From: Ovis canadensis
Taxonomy: Eukaryota > Chordata > Mammalia > Artiodactyla > Bovidae
Length of the DNA: 64,000 nt
Reading direction: 5' to 3'
NCBI RefSeq assembly: GCF_042477335.2
Contig: NC_091247.1
Coordinates: 40,227,501 to 40,291,500 of the forward strand
Positions 45,717 through 56,848 of this stretch are shown here, piece by piece. Numbering within the stretch: the first letter of the stretch is position 1; each line of letters starts with the position of its first letter. A model generated the notes under the pieces. It saw nothing but the letters and a program-made list of their open reading frames with translations. It had not been told where the DNA came from and searched no databases. The position numbers were made by a program, and so were the translations under genes.

Positions 45717-46697
45717 TCATCTATTTCCCATGAAGTGATGGGACTGGATGCCATGATCTTCGTTTTCTAAATGTTGAGCTTTAAGCCAACTTTTTCCACT
45801 CTCCTCTTTCACTTTCATCAAGAGGCCTTTTAGTTCCCCTTCACTTTCTGCCATAAGGGTGGTGTCATCTGCATATCTGAGGTTATTGATATTTCTCCCA
45901 GCAATCTTGATTCCAGCTTGTGCTTCTTCCAGTCTAGTGTTTCTCATGATGTACTCTGCATATAAGTTACATAAGCAGGGTGACAATATACAGCCTTGAC
46001 GTACTCCTTTTCCTATTTGGAACCAGTCTGTTGTTCCATGTCCAGTTCTAACTGTTGCTTCCTGACCTGCATATAGGTTTCTCAAGAGGCAGGTCAGGTG
46101 GTCTGGTATTCCCACCTTTCTGAGAATTTTCCACAGTTTATTGTGATCCACACAGTCAAAGGCTTTGGCATAGTCAGTGATGCAGAAATAGATGTTTTTC
46201 TGGAACTCTCTTGCTTTTTCCATGATCCAGTGGATGTTGGCAATTTGATCTCTGGTTCCTCTGCCTTTTCTAAAACCAGCCTGAACATCAGGAAGTTCAC
46301 GGTTCACGTATTGCTGAAGCGTGGCTTGGAGACTTTTGAGCATTAGTTTACTAGCGTCTGAAATGAGTGCAACTGTGCCGTAGTTTGAGCATTCTTTGGC
46401 ATTGCCTTTCTTTGGGATTGGAATGAAAACTGACCTTTTCCAGGCCTGTGGCCACTGCTGAGTTTTCCACATTTGCTGGCATATTGACTGCAGCACTTTC
46501 ACAGCATCATCTTTCAGGATTTGAAATAGCTCAACTGGAATTCCATCCCCTCCAGTAGCGTTGTTCGTAGTGATGCTTTCTAAGGCCCACTTGACTTCAC
46601 ATTCTAGGATATCTGGCTCTAGGTGAGTGATCACACCATCGTGATTATCTCGGTTGTGAAGATTTTTTTGTACAGTTCTTCTGTGTATTCTTGACAC
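45717..46697 (-). pseudogene. BovB reverse transcriptase core, open frame
   Basis: A 326-codon frame covers fingers to palm of an RTE-clade reverse transcriptase. AGFRKGRGTRD lies at residues 140-150, the first catalytic Asp in DYAKAFD at 175-181, GVRQGCILSP at 231-240 and the YADD box at 275-278. All three catalytic aspartates are present. After about residue 300 the frame departs from the family and ends (HHFMGNR, stop). The initiating Met is only the first in-frame one: the natural protein is far longer, with an N-terminal apurinic-type endonuclease that is missing here. Confidence 0.88.
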
Positions 46698-48098
46698 CTC
46701 TTCTTAATATCTTCTACTTCTGTTAGGTCCACACCATTTCTGTCCTTTATCGAGCCCGTCTTTGCATGAAATGTTCCCTTGATATCTCTACTTTTCTTGA
46801 AGAGATCTCGTTTTTCCCATTCTGTTGTTTTCTTCTATTTTATCTCTCCTTGCTATTCTTTGGAACTCTGCATTCAGATGCTTCTATCTTTTCTTTTCAC
46901 CTTTGCTTTTCGCTTCTCTTCTTTTCACAGCTATTTGTAAGCCCTCCTCAGACAACCATTTTGCTTTTTTGCATTTGTTTTCCATGGGGAGGGTCTTGAT
47001 CCCTGTCTCCTGTACAATGTCACAAACCTCCATTCATAGTTCATCAGGCACTCTATCTATCAGATCTAGTCCCGTAAATCTATTTCTCACTTCCACTGTA
47101 TAATCATAAGGGATTTGATTTTAGGTTATACCTGAATGGCCTACTGGTTTCCCTACTTTCTTCCATTTCAGTCTGAATTAGGTAATAAGGAGTTCATGAT
47201 CTGAGCCACAATGTCATGTTATGTTACGAGTTATGTTATGACTTTAACAATATATAAAATCTGTAATCTTTCAAGATAATTCAAAAGATAAATTGTTGAA
47301 ACTGGCAATAAATGAAGAATTGAAGGATTTTGAAAATGTCATTTGTTTTAGCTAAAAGTTAAAAATGAATATTCTTAGCTTTCACATAAATTGATGTGAA
47401 AACTCTTTCTATTCCCACGAACTTATTTGTGTGAAACTAGTTTCCCTACTGGGTGTAAAAACAAAACAGAGTACAGTTTGGATACTCACCACCCTCAACC
47501 AGAAGCCTTTATTTTTCTTTTTAAATTATTCCCACTAGATTGGAATAACAAATCAGAAGAAAGCTCATTTGCTGCTTAAAAAACTTTAGATATTGATACA
47601 CACCTCATTTGTTCAAAGTGCTTTTATAGGCGTCTAAAATATGGACTCGCTATTTCATACATAAATTTGTTAATCATGACTGTGGAATAATGAAATCAGG
47701 AATGTAAGAATGAGCAATACGTACCGTCTTCGCAATTCCCCCTACGGTCGTTTGATTGTATTTGTTGAAATGTAGCTCTCTGTTTATTGAAATAATTTTA
47801 AGTCTGGGCTTGTATTTTGCCTATCTTTCCCCCACCCCCAGCAATTTTACAAATAACTTATTTTTACTGTATTTTACAAAAGTATCTCTGAGCGATGGAT
47901 GGATTGGAAATCCGTCCTCTCACCGCGGATAACTTGGGAAGCTGCCGTTGAAGCTAATAGAGGCGGAAATTAGGAATGTAATAAGACCCTATGCCCTGAA
48001 ATGAGTTTCAGCAGGCGTAAAATAAAAACCCGGACAAAGCTTTAGTGACTAACATTTTTTTCTGGTTAAATAAGCTCAGCTTGTAATGTGGTATGCGT

Positions 48099-48298
48099 TG
48101 ATAGTGTTAGTCGCTCAGACCTGTCCGACCCTAGCCCCATGGGGTGTAGCCCACAAAGCTCCTCTGTCCATGGAATTCTCAAGGCAAGAATACTGGAGTG
48201 GGTTGCTATTTCCTTTTCCAGGGGATCTTCCCCATCTAGGGATCCAACCAGGGTGTCCTACGTTGCAGGCAGATTCTCTACCGTCTGAGCCACCAGGG
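48099..48298 (-). mobile_element. Bov-tA SINE at the CpG island edge
   Basis: Reverse BovA (gttagtcgctcagacctgtcc) and reverse tRNA head (accgtctgagccaccaggg). It ends about 15 bp before the CpG-rich region and about 180 bp before the CRE. Confidence 0.88.
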
Positions 48299-48377
48299 AT
48301 ACAAATCTAGAAAAACGGACCGGCGCCCCGCAACCCCCCAGCATAACCATTCCCTCCCACAGCTTCAGTCAGTGGCG

Positions 48378-48385
48378 CCGGAAAT
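48378..48385 (+). promoter_or_regulatory. ETS/GABPA-type site
   Basis: CCGGAAAT lies within ggcgccggaaatcgcc, matching the ETS core CCGGAA, about 100 bp upstream of the CRE. Confidence 0.45.
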
Positions 48386-48476
48386 CGCCTTTGAGGGCGG
48401 AAGGGAAAGGGTTAAAGGGGTGTGGTGAGAAGAGTGAGGTCATCGGAGAGCGCCGCTCGCAGAGCCGGCGCGCCAC

Positions 48477-48484
48477 TGACGTCA
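48477..48484. promoter_or_regulatory. CRE (CREB/ATF) palindrome
   Basis: A full 8-bp palindromic TGACGTCA in the middle of the CpG island. Promoter-proximal full CREs are typical CREB/ATF1 targets. Confidence 0.65.
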
Positions 48485-48499
48485 CCACTGCCCGCTGCT

Positions 48500-48508
48500 T
48501 TCCGGAAG
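48500..48508. promoter_or_regulatory. Palindromic ETS-type site
   Basis: TTCCGGAA, within gctttccggaaggc, 16 bp after the CRE, offers an ETS core on both strands. Confidence 0.4.
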
Positions 48509-49469
48509 GCAGACGTGGAAGGCCCGCGAGGTATTATTCTGAAGTGGGGTTGGAATTTTTCTCGTGCTTCTGTCTAAGTCCGCTTCTCCCGGGAACCCCC
48601 TGTCACGCTCCCGCTGACTGTGAGGAGCGGGGCCGTGCTGCGTAGCCATCCGCGAGTGCGAGTGTTGGGGTAACCTGCAATAGGGGTCCATTGCAGGACC
48701 CCCCACTTCCGCTTTTTTAAGGCCTCTTGCTGGCTTCGGCTTCTCTCGGCCCCTCTCGTTTCTTTGAGTCTGGCCTTTCGCTTTTCTTTGTCTGTTAGCT
48801 CCGCCTCTCAAGTATTGGTGGGCGGAGAAATTAAAAGCTCGTGACGTCTCCGTTAATTTCCTGCTGCTTTGAAACCTGATTGAGAGAGGAAGGCCGTAGG
48901 CGAAGATGTAGGAGAGTACCTTTCCCCTGTCATCCGCCTTTATCATTTAGGTACCTGATCATGCCGTGCCTGCTGCTGCGATATTAACCCACCTGAGATG
49001 GGAAGCTAATTTTGATCCTAAGTTGAAATTTAATGGAATCTTTTAAAAGTGGTTTTTCTTTGTGGTCCAGGAATAGTGTGATTCAAACTTCTGTTTGAAT
49101 GTATCTTTCGTGGCTTGCTGTTTGTTGGCCGCAGTTCATTTTTGGCTTGATAAAGATGTCTCTGTCCCAATGAGGTGTTGGCTGCCCACCTTGGACCATC
49201 TGATAGTAGAGTGACCCAAGACTTAGCCAAGTGTTCACTTAGGATCCGGAAATAACCAGATAATCCCTATTCAAACTCCGGGAACCGTTTGTGATTGATG
49301 AAAATGATATTTTTGAAAGAGAAAATAATGATAGCGTGAACAGTGGTTTTTCAGAAATAATCGAAACAGTTTATATGTCATATCTCAGTTAGTGACTGTT
49401 TTCAGACTGTTGACCTTGCAAATATGGCTCTAAGCAGCCCCCAGTGGGTTGGGTGTTTGAATATTTTCA

Positions 49470-49620
49470 CATTAGTAAAATAATAACTAATATTACTAAT
49501 TAATATATTGAGTCCTGAGACAGGCATTGTTCTAAAAACTTTACCTGTATTGTTCATTTAACCTGCACAGTACACCTGAGATGAGAATCTTGTCATAAGC
49601 AAACTCCATAGTTTTGGAAG
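49470..49620 (-). repeat. MIR SINE, antisense (partial)
   Basis: The order 'agtcctgagacaggcattgttctaaaaactttacc', 'attgttcatttaacctgcacag' and 'cctgagatgagaatc' is that of a reverse MIR. Confidence 0.5.
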
Positions 49621-50229
49621 CTAACTTTGCTGCTTCACATGAGTAATTTTGAAAACACTTCTGAATGAAACTTTGGAATTAACAATAGAATTAATTTCAT
49701 TGTAATCCGGTTTAACTGTTTGCCTCAATCTTAAGCAACATCTTTGTAATTTATATTTTTTTCTATTATGAGACCTCGGGATAATTTTGTTTTTAGAGGT
49801 TAGCATCTCTACCTTTTCTCTGGTATTTTACTCTAAATATGAAGGAGAGTTACAAGTGACACTAGCGTGGACTGTCTGCTAAAGAATATTTTTGGAGAGA
49901 TCATTGTATGGACGTTTCACCATTATTTTCTAAGGTAATGCTGTGCAAAAAAGTCACTACGTTAATAGAATTCTGATGCAACATCTGCAGAGATCTTTCT
50001 AGTTTTCCCCCAAATAGTATACTGATTTGTTTCTGATTTAGTTCCTAATTGTATGTAACTCTGCTTGGCATAAGGATGGAAACAGCCCTGGGATGTACAT
50101 TATTGTATATCTTCTTTTGAATCGACATGGTGACTATCCTAATCTGGTATTGAGATTCTCCAAAATTTGGTTCCAGTTTACTTTCATTGTTTTTAGTTAG
50201 TGAACAGATAGTTACCAAATACTTAATAT

Positions 50230-51065
50230 GTGGCAAGACTTTAATCATGTGGAGATACATTGGGAAATAACCAGTGGAGAGTTTTGAGCAGGGGAGCGAT
50301 ATGATCTGATTAGGTATTTAACAGGCTTATTCTGCCTGCTGTATTAAGAGCAGCTTGTTGGAGAGAGGAGTACAGCAAAGCCAGGAGACTAATTAGGAAG
50401 GTGTTGTAATAATTCAGATAATAATTCTTCACAGCTGAAAGAAGTCACTGGTGAGTAGCAGTTCAATTTTGGATGTGCTTCCTAGGTAAAGCTAACAGAT
50501 TTGCTTATGGATTGAGGATGGGTTGTAAAAGAGCTGTCCAGGTTTGGGACTTTGAGCAACCAGAAGGGTTAATTCCCATTAACCAGAGAAGTGGAGAACT
50601 ATGAGGGCAGCAGGTTTGTGAGGTAGAATTGGGAGTTTACTATGATATGTTAGGTTTGAGACGTCTATTGGTTATCCAAGTGGAGATGCTATAGGCAATT
50701 GAGGTCTGGAATTCAGTGGGGAAGTCATTAGTGGAAAAGGTCAGTTGGGAGTAGTGAGATGGTATTTAAAATTGTGAGACTAGAGGCAGTTGCCGAAGGA
50801 CTGTAAACAGAAAAGCAGTAGACTTGAGTGTTTAGGCATTTTGGCCTTTATAGGTTTGGGGCGATAAGGACCCAACAAAGTAGATAGAACAGCCATCCAG
50901 AGACAAGGACAATTTTGAGGGTCTAGTGTTGTGGAGTTCAGGGTGAAGTAATGTGTTTACTGTTGTCAGATGCAGGTTATGGATCAGATAAGTGAGGATT
51001 GACATTTTCAGGTTTATCTTGATAAACAAGAGGAGGAGTGTTATTGATGGATAAATGATGACAGG
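50230..51065 (+). repeat. Ancient mammalian repeat family (copy 1)
   Basis: The text 'gttttgagcaggggagcgatatgatctgatt', 'ggttaggtttgagacgtctattgg', 'ccaagtggagatgct' and 'gtagtgagatggtatttaaaattgtgagac' belongs to a long old mammalian repeat that I know by sequence but cannot name securely. Related blocks occur at 52090..52620, 56850..57130 and 59172..60000. Confidence 0.45.
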
Positions 51066-51120
51066 GGTGGTAAATGTTAGGACAAAAAGGAAGAAGAGAC
51101 TACTTTTGCTTGGGAGATAT

Positions 51121-51245
51121 GGAAGAAATGGCAACCCACTCCAGTATTCTTGCCTGGAGAATCCCATGGATGGAGGAGCTTGGTGGGCTAGAGTCTACAG
51201 GTCGCAAAGAGTCAGACACAACTGAGCGATTTCACTTTATAGAGA
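51121..51245 (+). mobile_element. BovA SINE unit
   Basis: A single sense BovA (ggaagaaatggcaacccactccag ... gtcagacacaactgagcgatttcac) inserted in the ancient repeat, without a tRNA head. Confidence 0.85.
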
Positions 51246-51571
51246 AGAGGGATTTGACATGGGTTTTAAACGATTAGTAGGTTTTATTAGGTCCAGAAGA
51301 CAGGGGAGGAATCAGGGGAGGAGGTATTCCAAGCAGAGGAATACCTTCTCTCCCTTCAAGGCCACACCTCCCAGTCAGCTGTTAAGGATACTTTTGCAAG
51401 TCCTTTCTCTTGTGTCCATTAGCCAGTGCCTCATTTTGGATTACCATTCTTGCTCCAGGCTCACTGAGCCCTACTAAATAAATTCACAAAAGACCCAAAT
51501 TAATGCTACCCTACTTCAACTGGGTCCTTTCTTGGTTACCTAACAGTTGCTTTATTTATCCCTGTTTTTTT

Positions 51572-51765
51572 CCCAGGTGGCTCAGTAGTAACGAATCTGC
51601 CTGCTGATACAGGGGACTCAAGTTCGATCCCTGGGTCAGGAAGCTCCCCTGGAGGAGGAAATGGCAACTCACTCCAGTATTCTTGCTGGGATAATCCTTT
51701 GGACAGAGGAACCTGACTGGTTATAGTTCATGGGCTTGTAAAGAATTGGGCATTACTGAGCACAT
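51572..51765 (+). mobile_element. Bov-tA SINE (diverged)
   Basis: Head cccaggtggctcagtagtaacg, B-box near 51622, and a BovA body with several deletions. Confidence 0.85.
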
Positions 51766-51860
51766 ACGCACAAACATTTGTGCATGAACACACGGACTCT
51801 CTTCCCACCACACAACTCCTCAATGCCATGTAACTGTATAAAATTCACTTAGCATTGACT

Positions 51861-52071
51861 ATGGGCTTCTCTGGTAGTTCAGGTGGTAAAGAATCCACCT
51901 GCAATGCAGGAGACCCTTGTTTGATTCCTGGGTGGGGAAGATCCCCTGGAGCTGGAAATGGCAGCCCACTCCAGCGTTCTTGCCTGGGAAATCCCATGGT
52001 CAGAGCCTGGCAGACTATAGTCCATAGGTTCGCAAAGAGTCAGACATGACTAAGCAGCTAAGCACAGCACG
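51861..52071 (+). mobile_element. Bov-tA SINE, 9-bp TSD
   Basis: Sense Bov-tA. GCATTGACT is repeated at 51852..51860 and 52072..52080. Confidence 0.9.
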
Positions 52072-52089
52072 GCATTGACTCTAAGCCAG

Positions 52090-52620
52090 ATACTCAGGAG
52101 TCATTTATTTAATAGATATTTATTCAGCCTCTGTGACATGCTGCCCTGATACTTAGAATGTATGTGAGCAGACTTGCCTTGCACCAAGGTGCTTACAGTC
52201 CAGCGTGGATGGTGGACATTAATCAAATCACAGAAATACAAAATAACAATGATATGGAGTCATATATGGTGCTGTGAGACTGTATCAGCAGTGGGTATAA
52301 CTTAATCTAAGGCAAGAGGGAATGCTGTCTTGAGAAAGCATTCTTAATGAGGGAGCAGGCCAGACAGGGTGGTGGCCAGGAGTCCCCCAACAACTCAGGG
52401 AGGAGTTTCTACAGAGAACGAGGCTAGAAAGGCTCTTGTACCTTGAAAACAGGGAGAAAGTGGTCTTATGGTAGCTAGAAAATTTAGATATAGGGAAGGC
52501 AATCCATTCATATGTTTCTTTGAATATAACAGAGCTAAAGGACGTAGGTTTGATTGTAATTGCTAAGCTGGGTGGAAATGGCATTTTATCTGGCATATTT
52601 GGGACTAAAGTAAAATCAGA
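52090..52620. repeat. Ancient mammalian repeat, same group as 50.2 kb
   Basis: The text 'ttatttaatagatatttattcagcc', 'tgcaccaaggtgcttacagtccag' and 'gacattaatcaaatcac' corresponds to the commonly seen start of this old repeat. The family is not named. Confidence 0.35.
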
Positions 52621-52879
52621 ATTTCAGATAGTTGAAATTTTTGTTTATATATGTATGTACTATTGCATTACAGATATTATTTAGAAATCTTAGTTCTGAG
52701 AGTATAACAAAATGTGCTCCTTCATACTGCTTTGTTTTCCCAGAAGTAACCCTAGTTAAGGGTCTCTTTTGTATTTTGTAAGAAATTTATGTAAAGAACT
52801 ATACCTCCACACTCATTTCTTTCTTCTTAAAAACAAGTGGGTTGTACTATAAATGCTATTCTTCAATTTTTCCTCATTT

Positions 52880-53640
52880 AATATATTTCAGGAATTGAAG
52901 CTCTGCTTCTTATTTTTCTCTACTACACAGTATTTCATTGAAGGAATATTTCATAAGTTATGTAGTTCTAATGAGCGTGGAAGTTGTTTCTTGCTTTAAA
53001 GTGTATTTTAAGAAGTGTTGCAGTGGACATCCTTAAACATTATCTTGTGTGAAAATGTACATTTTCAGAAGTAAAATTGCTGGGTCAAAGACTTTGTGCA
53101 TATACAATTTTAAAGTATAATGCCAAATTTGCCCCCCAAAATGCTTGGTTTACACTCCAATTAATAGTGAATGAGAGGCTGTTTCTCTTCACCTTTGCCC
53201 ATATGAAGTACTATCAATCTTTTTGAGTTTTGCTTGTTTGACAGGTGAAAAATGGCATCTTGTTCTGGTGATTTATGTTTCTTTAATTATGAGTAAGATT
53301 GAGTAGCTTTCTTTATGCCTCTTGGTCATCTGGATTCCTTTATATGTGAACTGCTGATTTTCTTTGTTCATTTTTCTTTTGGGTTGAAGGTTTTTTTCCC
53401 CCTATTTTATTTATTTTTGTTGGAGTATAGTTGCTTTAAAATTGCAGATATTCTTGTGTGTTGTCGTTAAGTTGATTTGCAGAGGCTTCTTTTATCTGTC
53501 TTATGTTGCAGATGTTTTCCCCTAGTTTTTCATTTGACTGTAGGCTTGGTTTGTTTATTTTTGCATGCATACATTTTTGTAAGGGCCAGGTAAAATGTAA
53601 GGTGTCAGGGTTTTTTTAAGAAGGAAATTTGTGGCATTAT
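52880..53640 (-). repeat. Old L1 (L1M-type), antisense
   Basis: Reverse L1 3' order: 'gaagtaaaattgctgggtcaaag', 'caggtgaaaaatggcatcttg', 'gtcatctggattcc', 'ttttcccctagtttttcatttgactg' and 'tttgtttatttttgcatgc'. A piece of younger L1 3' end (ttttgttggagtatagttgc) is inserted at about 53405..53445. Confidence 0.65.
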
Positions 53641-54022
53641 GGAAGTAACAGATAGTGGAACAAAGCCTTTGTTGGAAATGTTAGTAATATAAACCTCATT
53701 TGAGACCACTGGCTCTGTTTTTTTTCTAAGTTGTTCAGCAACTATCACAGCTGGTAAACACCCAGTAACCTATGTTCCCCTGACCCCAGATTATATTTGG
53801 AGTTGGAATGAGATTGCAGTCGAGTATTCTAGACTATACTTTCTATGTAGGTGTTCCCCAATTTATGGACTAGGTTATATTCAAAAAGTTAATTGATGGG
53901 TTGACTAATATTTCTAATATGCCTTATCTTTGTTCTCAAAGCATGATTAATCCGTGAAGACTAGCTTTTTTTTTTAAGGTAAATTCAACATGTTCTGTAA
54001 GTTTACCCTATATACGTTAGTA

Positions 54023-54054
<32 letters not shown>

Positions 54055-54060
54055 CGTGCG
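54023..54060. repeat. (TG)n/(CG TG)n microsatellite at a SINE tail
   Basis: About 12 TG units followed by mixed GCGCGCGTGCGTGCG, immediately next to the 3' end of the antisense Bov-tA, so it probably grew from the SINE tail. Confidence 0.9.
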
Positions 54061-54255
54061 CTCAGTTGTGTGTGACTCTTTGCGACCCCTTGGACTGTAG
54101 CCTGCCAGACTCTTCTGTCCATGGGATTTTCCAGGCAAGAATACTAGCGTGAGTTGCCGTTTCCTCCTCCAGGGAATCTTCCTGACCCAGGGATCAAACC
54201 TGGATCTTTTGCATTGCAGTCGGATTCTTCACCGCTGCACCACCTGGGAAGCCCA
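54055..54255 (-). mobile_element. Bov-tA SINE, antisense
   Basis: Reverse BovA (gtgtgtgactctttgcgacccc) and reverse tRNA head (caccgctgcaccacctgggaagccc). Confidence 0.88.
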
Positions 54256-55085
54256 CGTGTATCAGTGCTCATTCTTAAATAATAGGAGTATTTTCTTATG
54301 TAACTGTGATGCCATTTTTATAGCTGAATTCTAATTTCATAGCAAAATTCTCAATTTCTTAGTGTCATCCAATACCTGATCCAGATTCGGGATTCTTCCT
54401 TTCAAAGGTATCTTTTTACACTCAGTTTATTTGAATCAAGATCCGAACAAGGTCTGCACGTTCCCTTTGATTGTTGAGTCTAAAGGTAGATCTCTTCTTT
54501 CTCTCCCTGCTTCCCTTTTCTTAGCTTTTCTTCATGCCATTTACCTGTTACGGAAATCAGGTCAGTTTTCTTGTACAATATTTCTCATTCCAGATTTGTG
54601 TATTTGCTTTCTTGTGAACTTCTCTATCTTCCATATTTCCTATAAATTGGAAGTTAGCTCCACAGGCTCAATTATATTTAGATTCAGCTTTTCTGAGGGG
54701 AGTCGGAAATGCTGCACAGATGGTGCTGTGTTTGTCACATTGCTTCACATCAGGAGGTTCATGATATGTTTCTGTCCTACTTGGAGTGGTGCAGACTCAT
54801 CTGTGGGTTCAGGTATTAACAGTCTTACTCTTCTGTTGGAAGCTTCCCCTTTTATCTGTGATCATTTCCTGAATCAGTAATTTCACTAGGGGTTATAAAA
54901 TGATGGTTTTTTTTTTTTTAAGTTACTTCTTCCACATTTGTTAACTGGAATTTGAACGCTAGTTTTGTTACTTGGGTACCTAATGGTCATACATAACATG
55001 GCTCTTGTGGAAGAATGCTGTCAGAGCAGAAGTTTTGTGATGTCAGGAATATACCTTTCCTGGCTGTGGCTCTGGAGGCTTACGG
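54256..55085. other. Gene-free stretch
   Basis: The open frame of 149 codons at 54431..54880 (+) has no recognisable domain and lies in old-repeat-like, T-rich text. I do not call it a gene. T-run at 54908. Confidence 0.3.
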
Positions 55086-55089
55086 CAGT

Positions 55090-55500
55090 GTGATGGTCTT
55101 TTAGATGGATCAGCTTGGCTAGGCTGCAGCCCCCAGACATTCAGTCTAGCACCACGCTAGGTATTGCTCTGAAGGTATTTGTAGATATAATTGAAATACA
55201 CAAACAGTTGACTTCAGGGAGGTTATTCTAGATAATCTGGGTGGGCTTGATCCAGTTAATTGGAAGGCTTTAGAAGCAGAGCTGAGGCTTCCTTGACGAA
55301 AAAGTTCCCCTGTGGACAGCAGTTTCGGCTTGGAGCCAAGGGTCCCAGCATGTTCTTTCTTGCTTACCTGCCCTGCAGATTTTAGTGTTACTTAGCCTCC
55401 ACAATTGCATGAACCAGTTTCTTGCAATACATCTCTTCAAACTACCTCCTACTGGTTCTGCTGCTGTGGTGGAACCCCAGCTGGTATTGGGAGCCACTTC
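55090..55500 (+). repeat. Ancient LTR-like mammalian repeat
   Basis: The order 'gtgtgatggtcttttagatggatcagcttgg', 'ttctagataatctgggtgggcttgatcc', 'aggctttagaagcagagctgaggc', 'ccacaattgcatgaaccag' and 'actggttctgctgctgtggtggaacccc' is a known old mammalian pattern. The subfamily is unassigned. Confidence 0.4.
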
Positions 55501-55901
55501 CTCAGCTCTCCTGTTCTCTGATAAAGTCAGGTGAGGAGTAGTGGCAGAGGTCAGAGAATCTCCTTTTGTTTAGGGTGACCCTATAATTTGTTGCTCAAAC
55601 TGGGGCTTCTGAGAGAGGAACAGAGAGCAGAGCAGGTGGCGAGCTGAAACAGCAGGCATGAATGAGGACTGTCTTGGGCAAGGTGAGGCATAAAGCCATT
55701 CTGGTGACTCATCAGTATGACACCGCCTCCTCAGGGAGCTCGTAATCAAAGTGAACTGAAGTGAATCAACACATGTTACCAGATCCTGTTTTAGGTGACA
55801 TGAGAACTTGTAGTTGTGCTCACCTAGACAGAAAGGAAGGACGTCACTCAGAGAAGTCTTATCCACTAAAGGAAACCTGATCTTATCTGCAAAGATAAAC
55901 A

Positions 55902-56848
55902 GGGTTCAGTTCAGTTCAGTTGTGTCCGACTCTTTGCGACCCTATGAACTGCAGCACGCCAGGCCTCCCTGTCTATCCCCAACTCCCGGAGTTCACTCAG
56001 ACTCTCGTCCATCGAGTCAGTGATGCCATCCAGCCATCTCATCCTCTGTCGTCCTCTTCTTCTCCTGCCCCCAATCCCTGCCAGCATCAGTCTTTTCCAA
56101 TGAGTCAACTCTCGCATGAGGTGGCCAAAGTACTGGAGTTTCTGCTTTAGCATCATTCCTTCCAAAGAAATCCCAGGGTTGATCTCCTTCAGAATGGACT
56201 GGTTGGATCTCCTTGCAGTCCAAGGGACTCTCAAGAGTCTTCTCCAACACCACAGTTCAAAAGCATCAATTCTTCAGTGCTCAGCCTTCTTCACAGTCCG
56301 ATTCTCACATCCATACGTGACTACTGGAAAAACCATAGCCTTGACTAGATGGACCTTAGTTGGCAAAGTAATGTCTCTGCTTTTGAATATACTATCTAGG
56401 TTGGTCATAACTTTTCTTCCAAGGAGTAAGCGTCTTTTAATTTCATGGCTGCAGTCACCATCTGCAGTGATTTTGGAGCCCCCCAAAATAAAGTCTGCCA
56501 CTGTTTCCACTGTTTCCCCATCTGTTTCCCATGGAGTGATGGGACCGGATGCCATGATCTTCGTTTTCTGAATGTTGAGCTTTAAGGAAACGTTTTCACT
56601 CTCCTCTTTCACTTTCACCAAGAGGCTTTTTAGTTCCTCTTCACTTTCTGCCATAAGGGTGGTATCATCTGCATATCTGAGGTTATTGATATTTCTCCCG
56701 GCAATCTTGATTCCAGCTGTGTTTCTTCCAGTCCAGCGTTTCTCATGATGTACTCTGCATATAAGTTAAATAAGCAGGGTGACAATATACAGCCTTGACG
56801 TATTCCTTTTCCTATTTGGAACCAATCTGTTGTTCCATGTCCAGTACA
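55902..56848 (-). mobile_element. BovB LINE, 0.95-kb 3' portion
   Basis: The tail ttcagttcagttgtgtccg is at the left. Minus-strand frames at 56654..56274 and 56234..55911 carry the end of the RT and the C-terminus ([36 protein letters not shown]), frame-shifted. It is 5'-truncated at ccagtac (56847) against the ancient repeat. Confidence 0.92.

Larger units (their letters stand above)
45099..47205 (-). mobile_element. BovB LINE, 2.1 kb, 5'-truncated
   Basis: The longest BovB copy. The 3' end at the left carries a ttcagttcagtc tail. Reading leftward on the minus strand, it begins within the segment linking endonuclease and RT (about 47205), continues through the RT core (46697..45717) and the thumb/C-terminus (45610..45110). 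Frames shift at about 45.6-45.7 kb and upstream of 46.7 kb, so it is inactive. Confidence 0.93.
3916..48300. other. Intergenic tract between WDR92 and the CpG-island promoter
   Basis: I found no exon pair, tRNA, snRNA or intact gene in this about 44-kb tract. It holds the SINEs, LINE fragments, LTR remnants, DNA transposons and microsatellites listed separately. Between them is AT-rich single-copy-looking DNA with only short chance ORFs. A long intergenic gap here fits the distance between WDR92 and C1D in other mammals, as I recall it. Confidence 0.6.
48310..48700 (+). promoter_or_regulatory. C1D: CpG-island promoter, probable C1D
   Basis: This roughly 390-bp stretch is the most CpG-dense in the window (cggaccggcgccccg, gagcgccgctcgc, gccggcgcgcc, tccgcgagtgcgag). 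It lacks an obvious TATA box, as in a housekeeping promoter. A TGACGTCA CRE and ETS-type CCGGAA sites lie in its centre. Orientation and gene name are inference: in human, C1D (nuclear exosome cofactor and DNA-PK-associated protein) is the next gene beyond the 3' end of WDR92, on the same strand and roughly 60 kb away. Donor-like GAG|GTATTA at 48530/48531 could end a non-coding first exon. C1D coding sequence was not found in the remaining 15 kb. Confidence 0.6.

Noticed and set aside
48482-48946. 154-codon minus-strand ORF across the CpG island
   Set aside because: Long open frames are expected by chance in GC-rich DNA, and no family was recognised.
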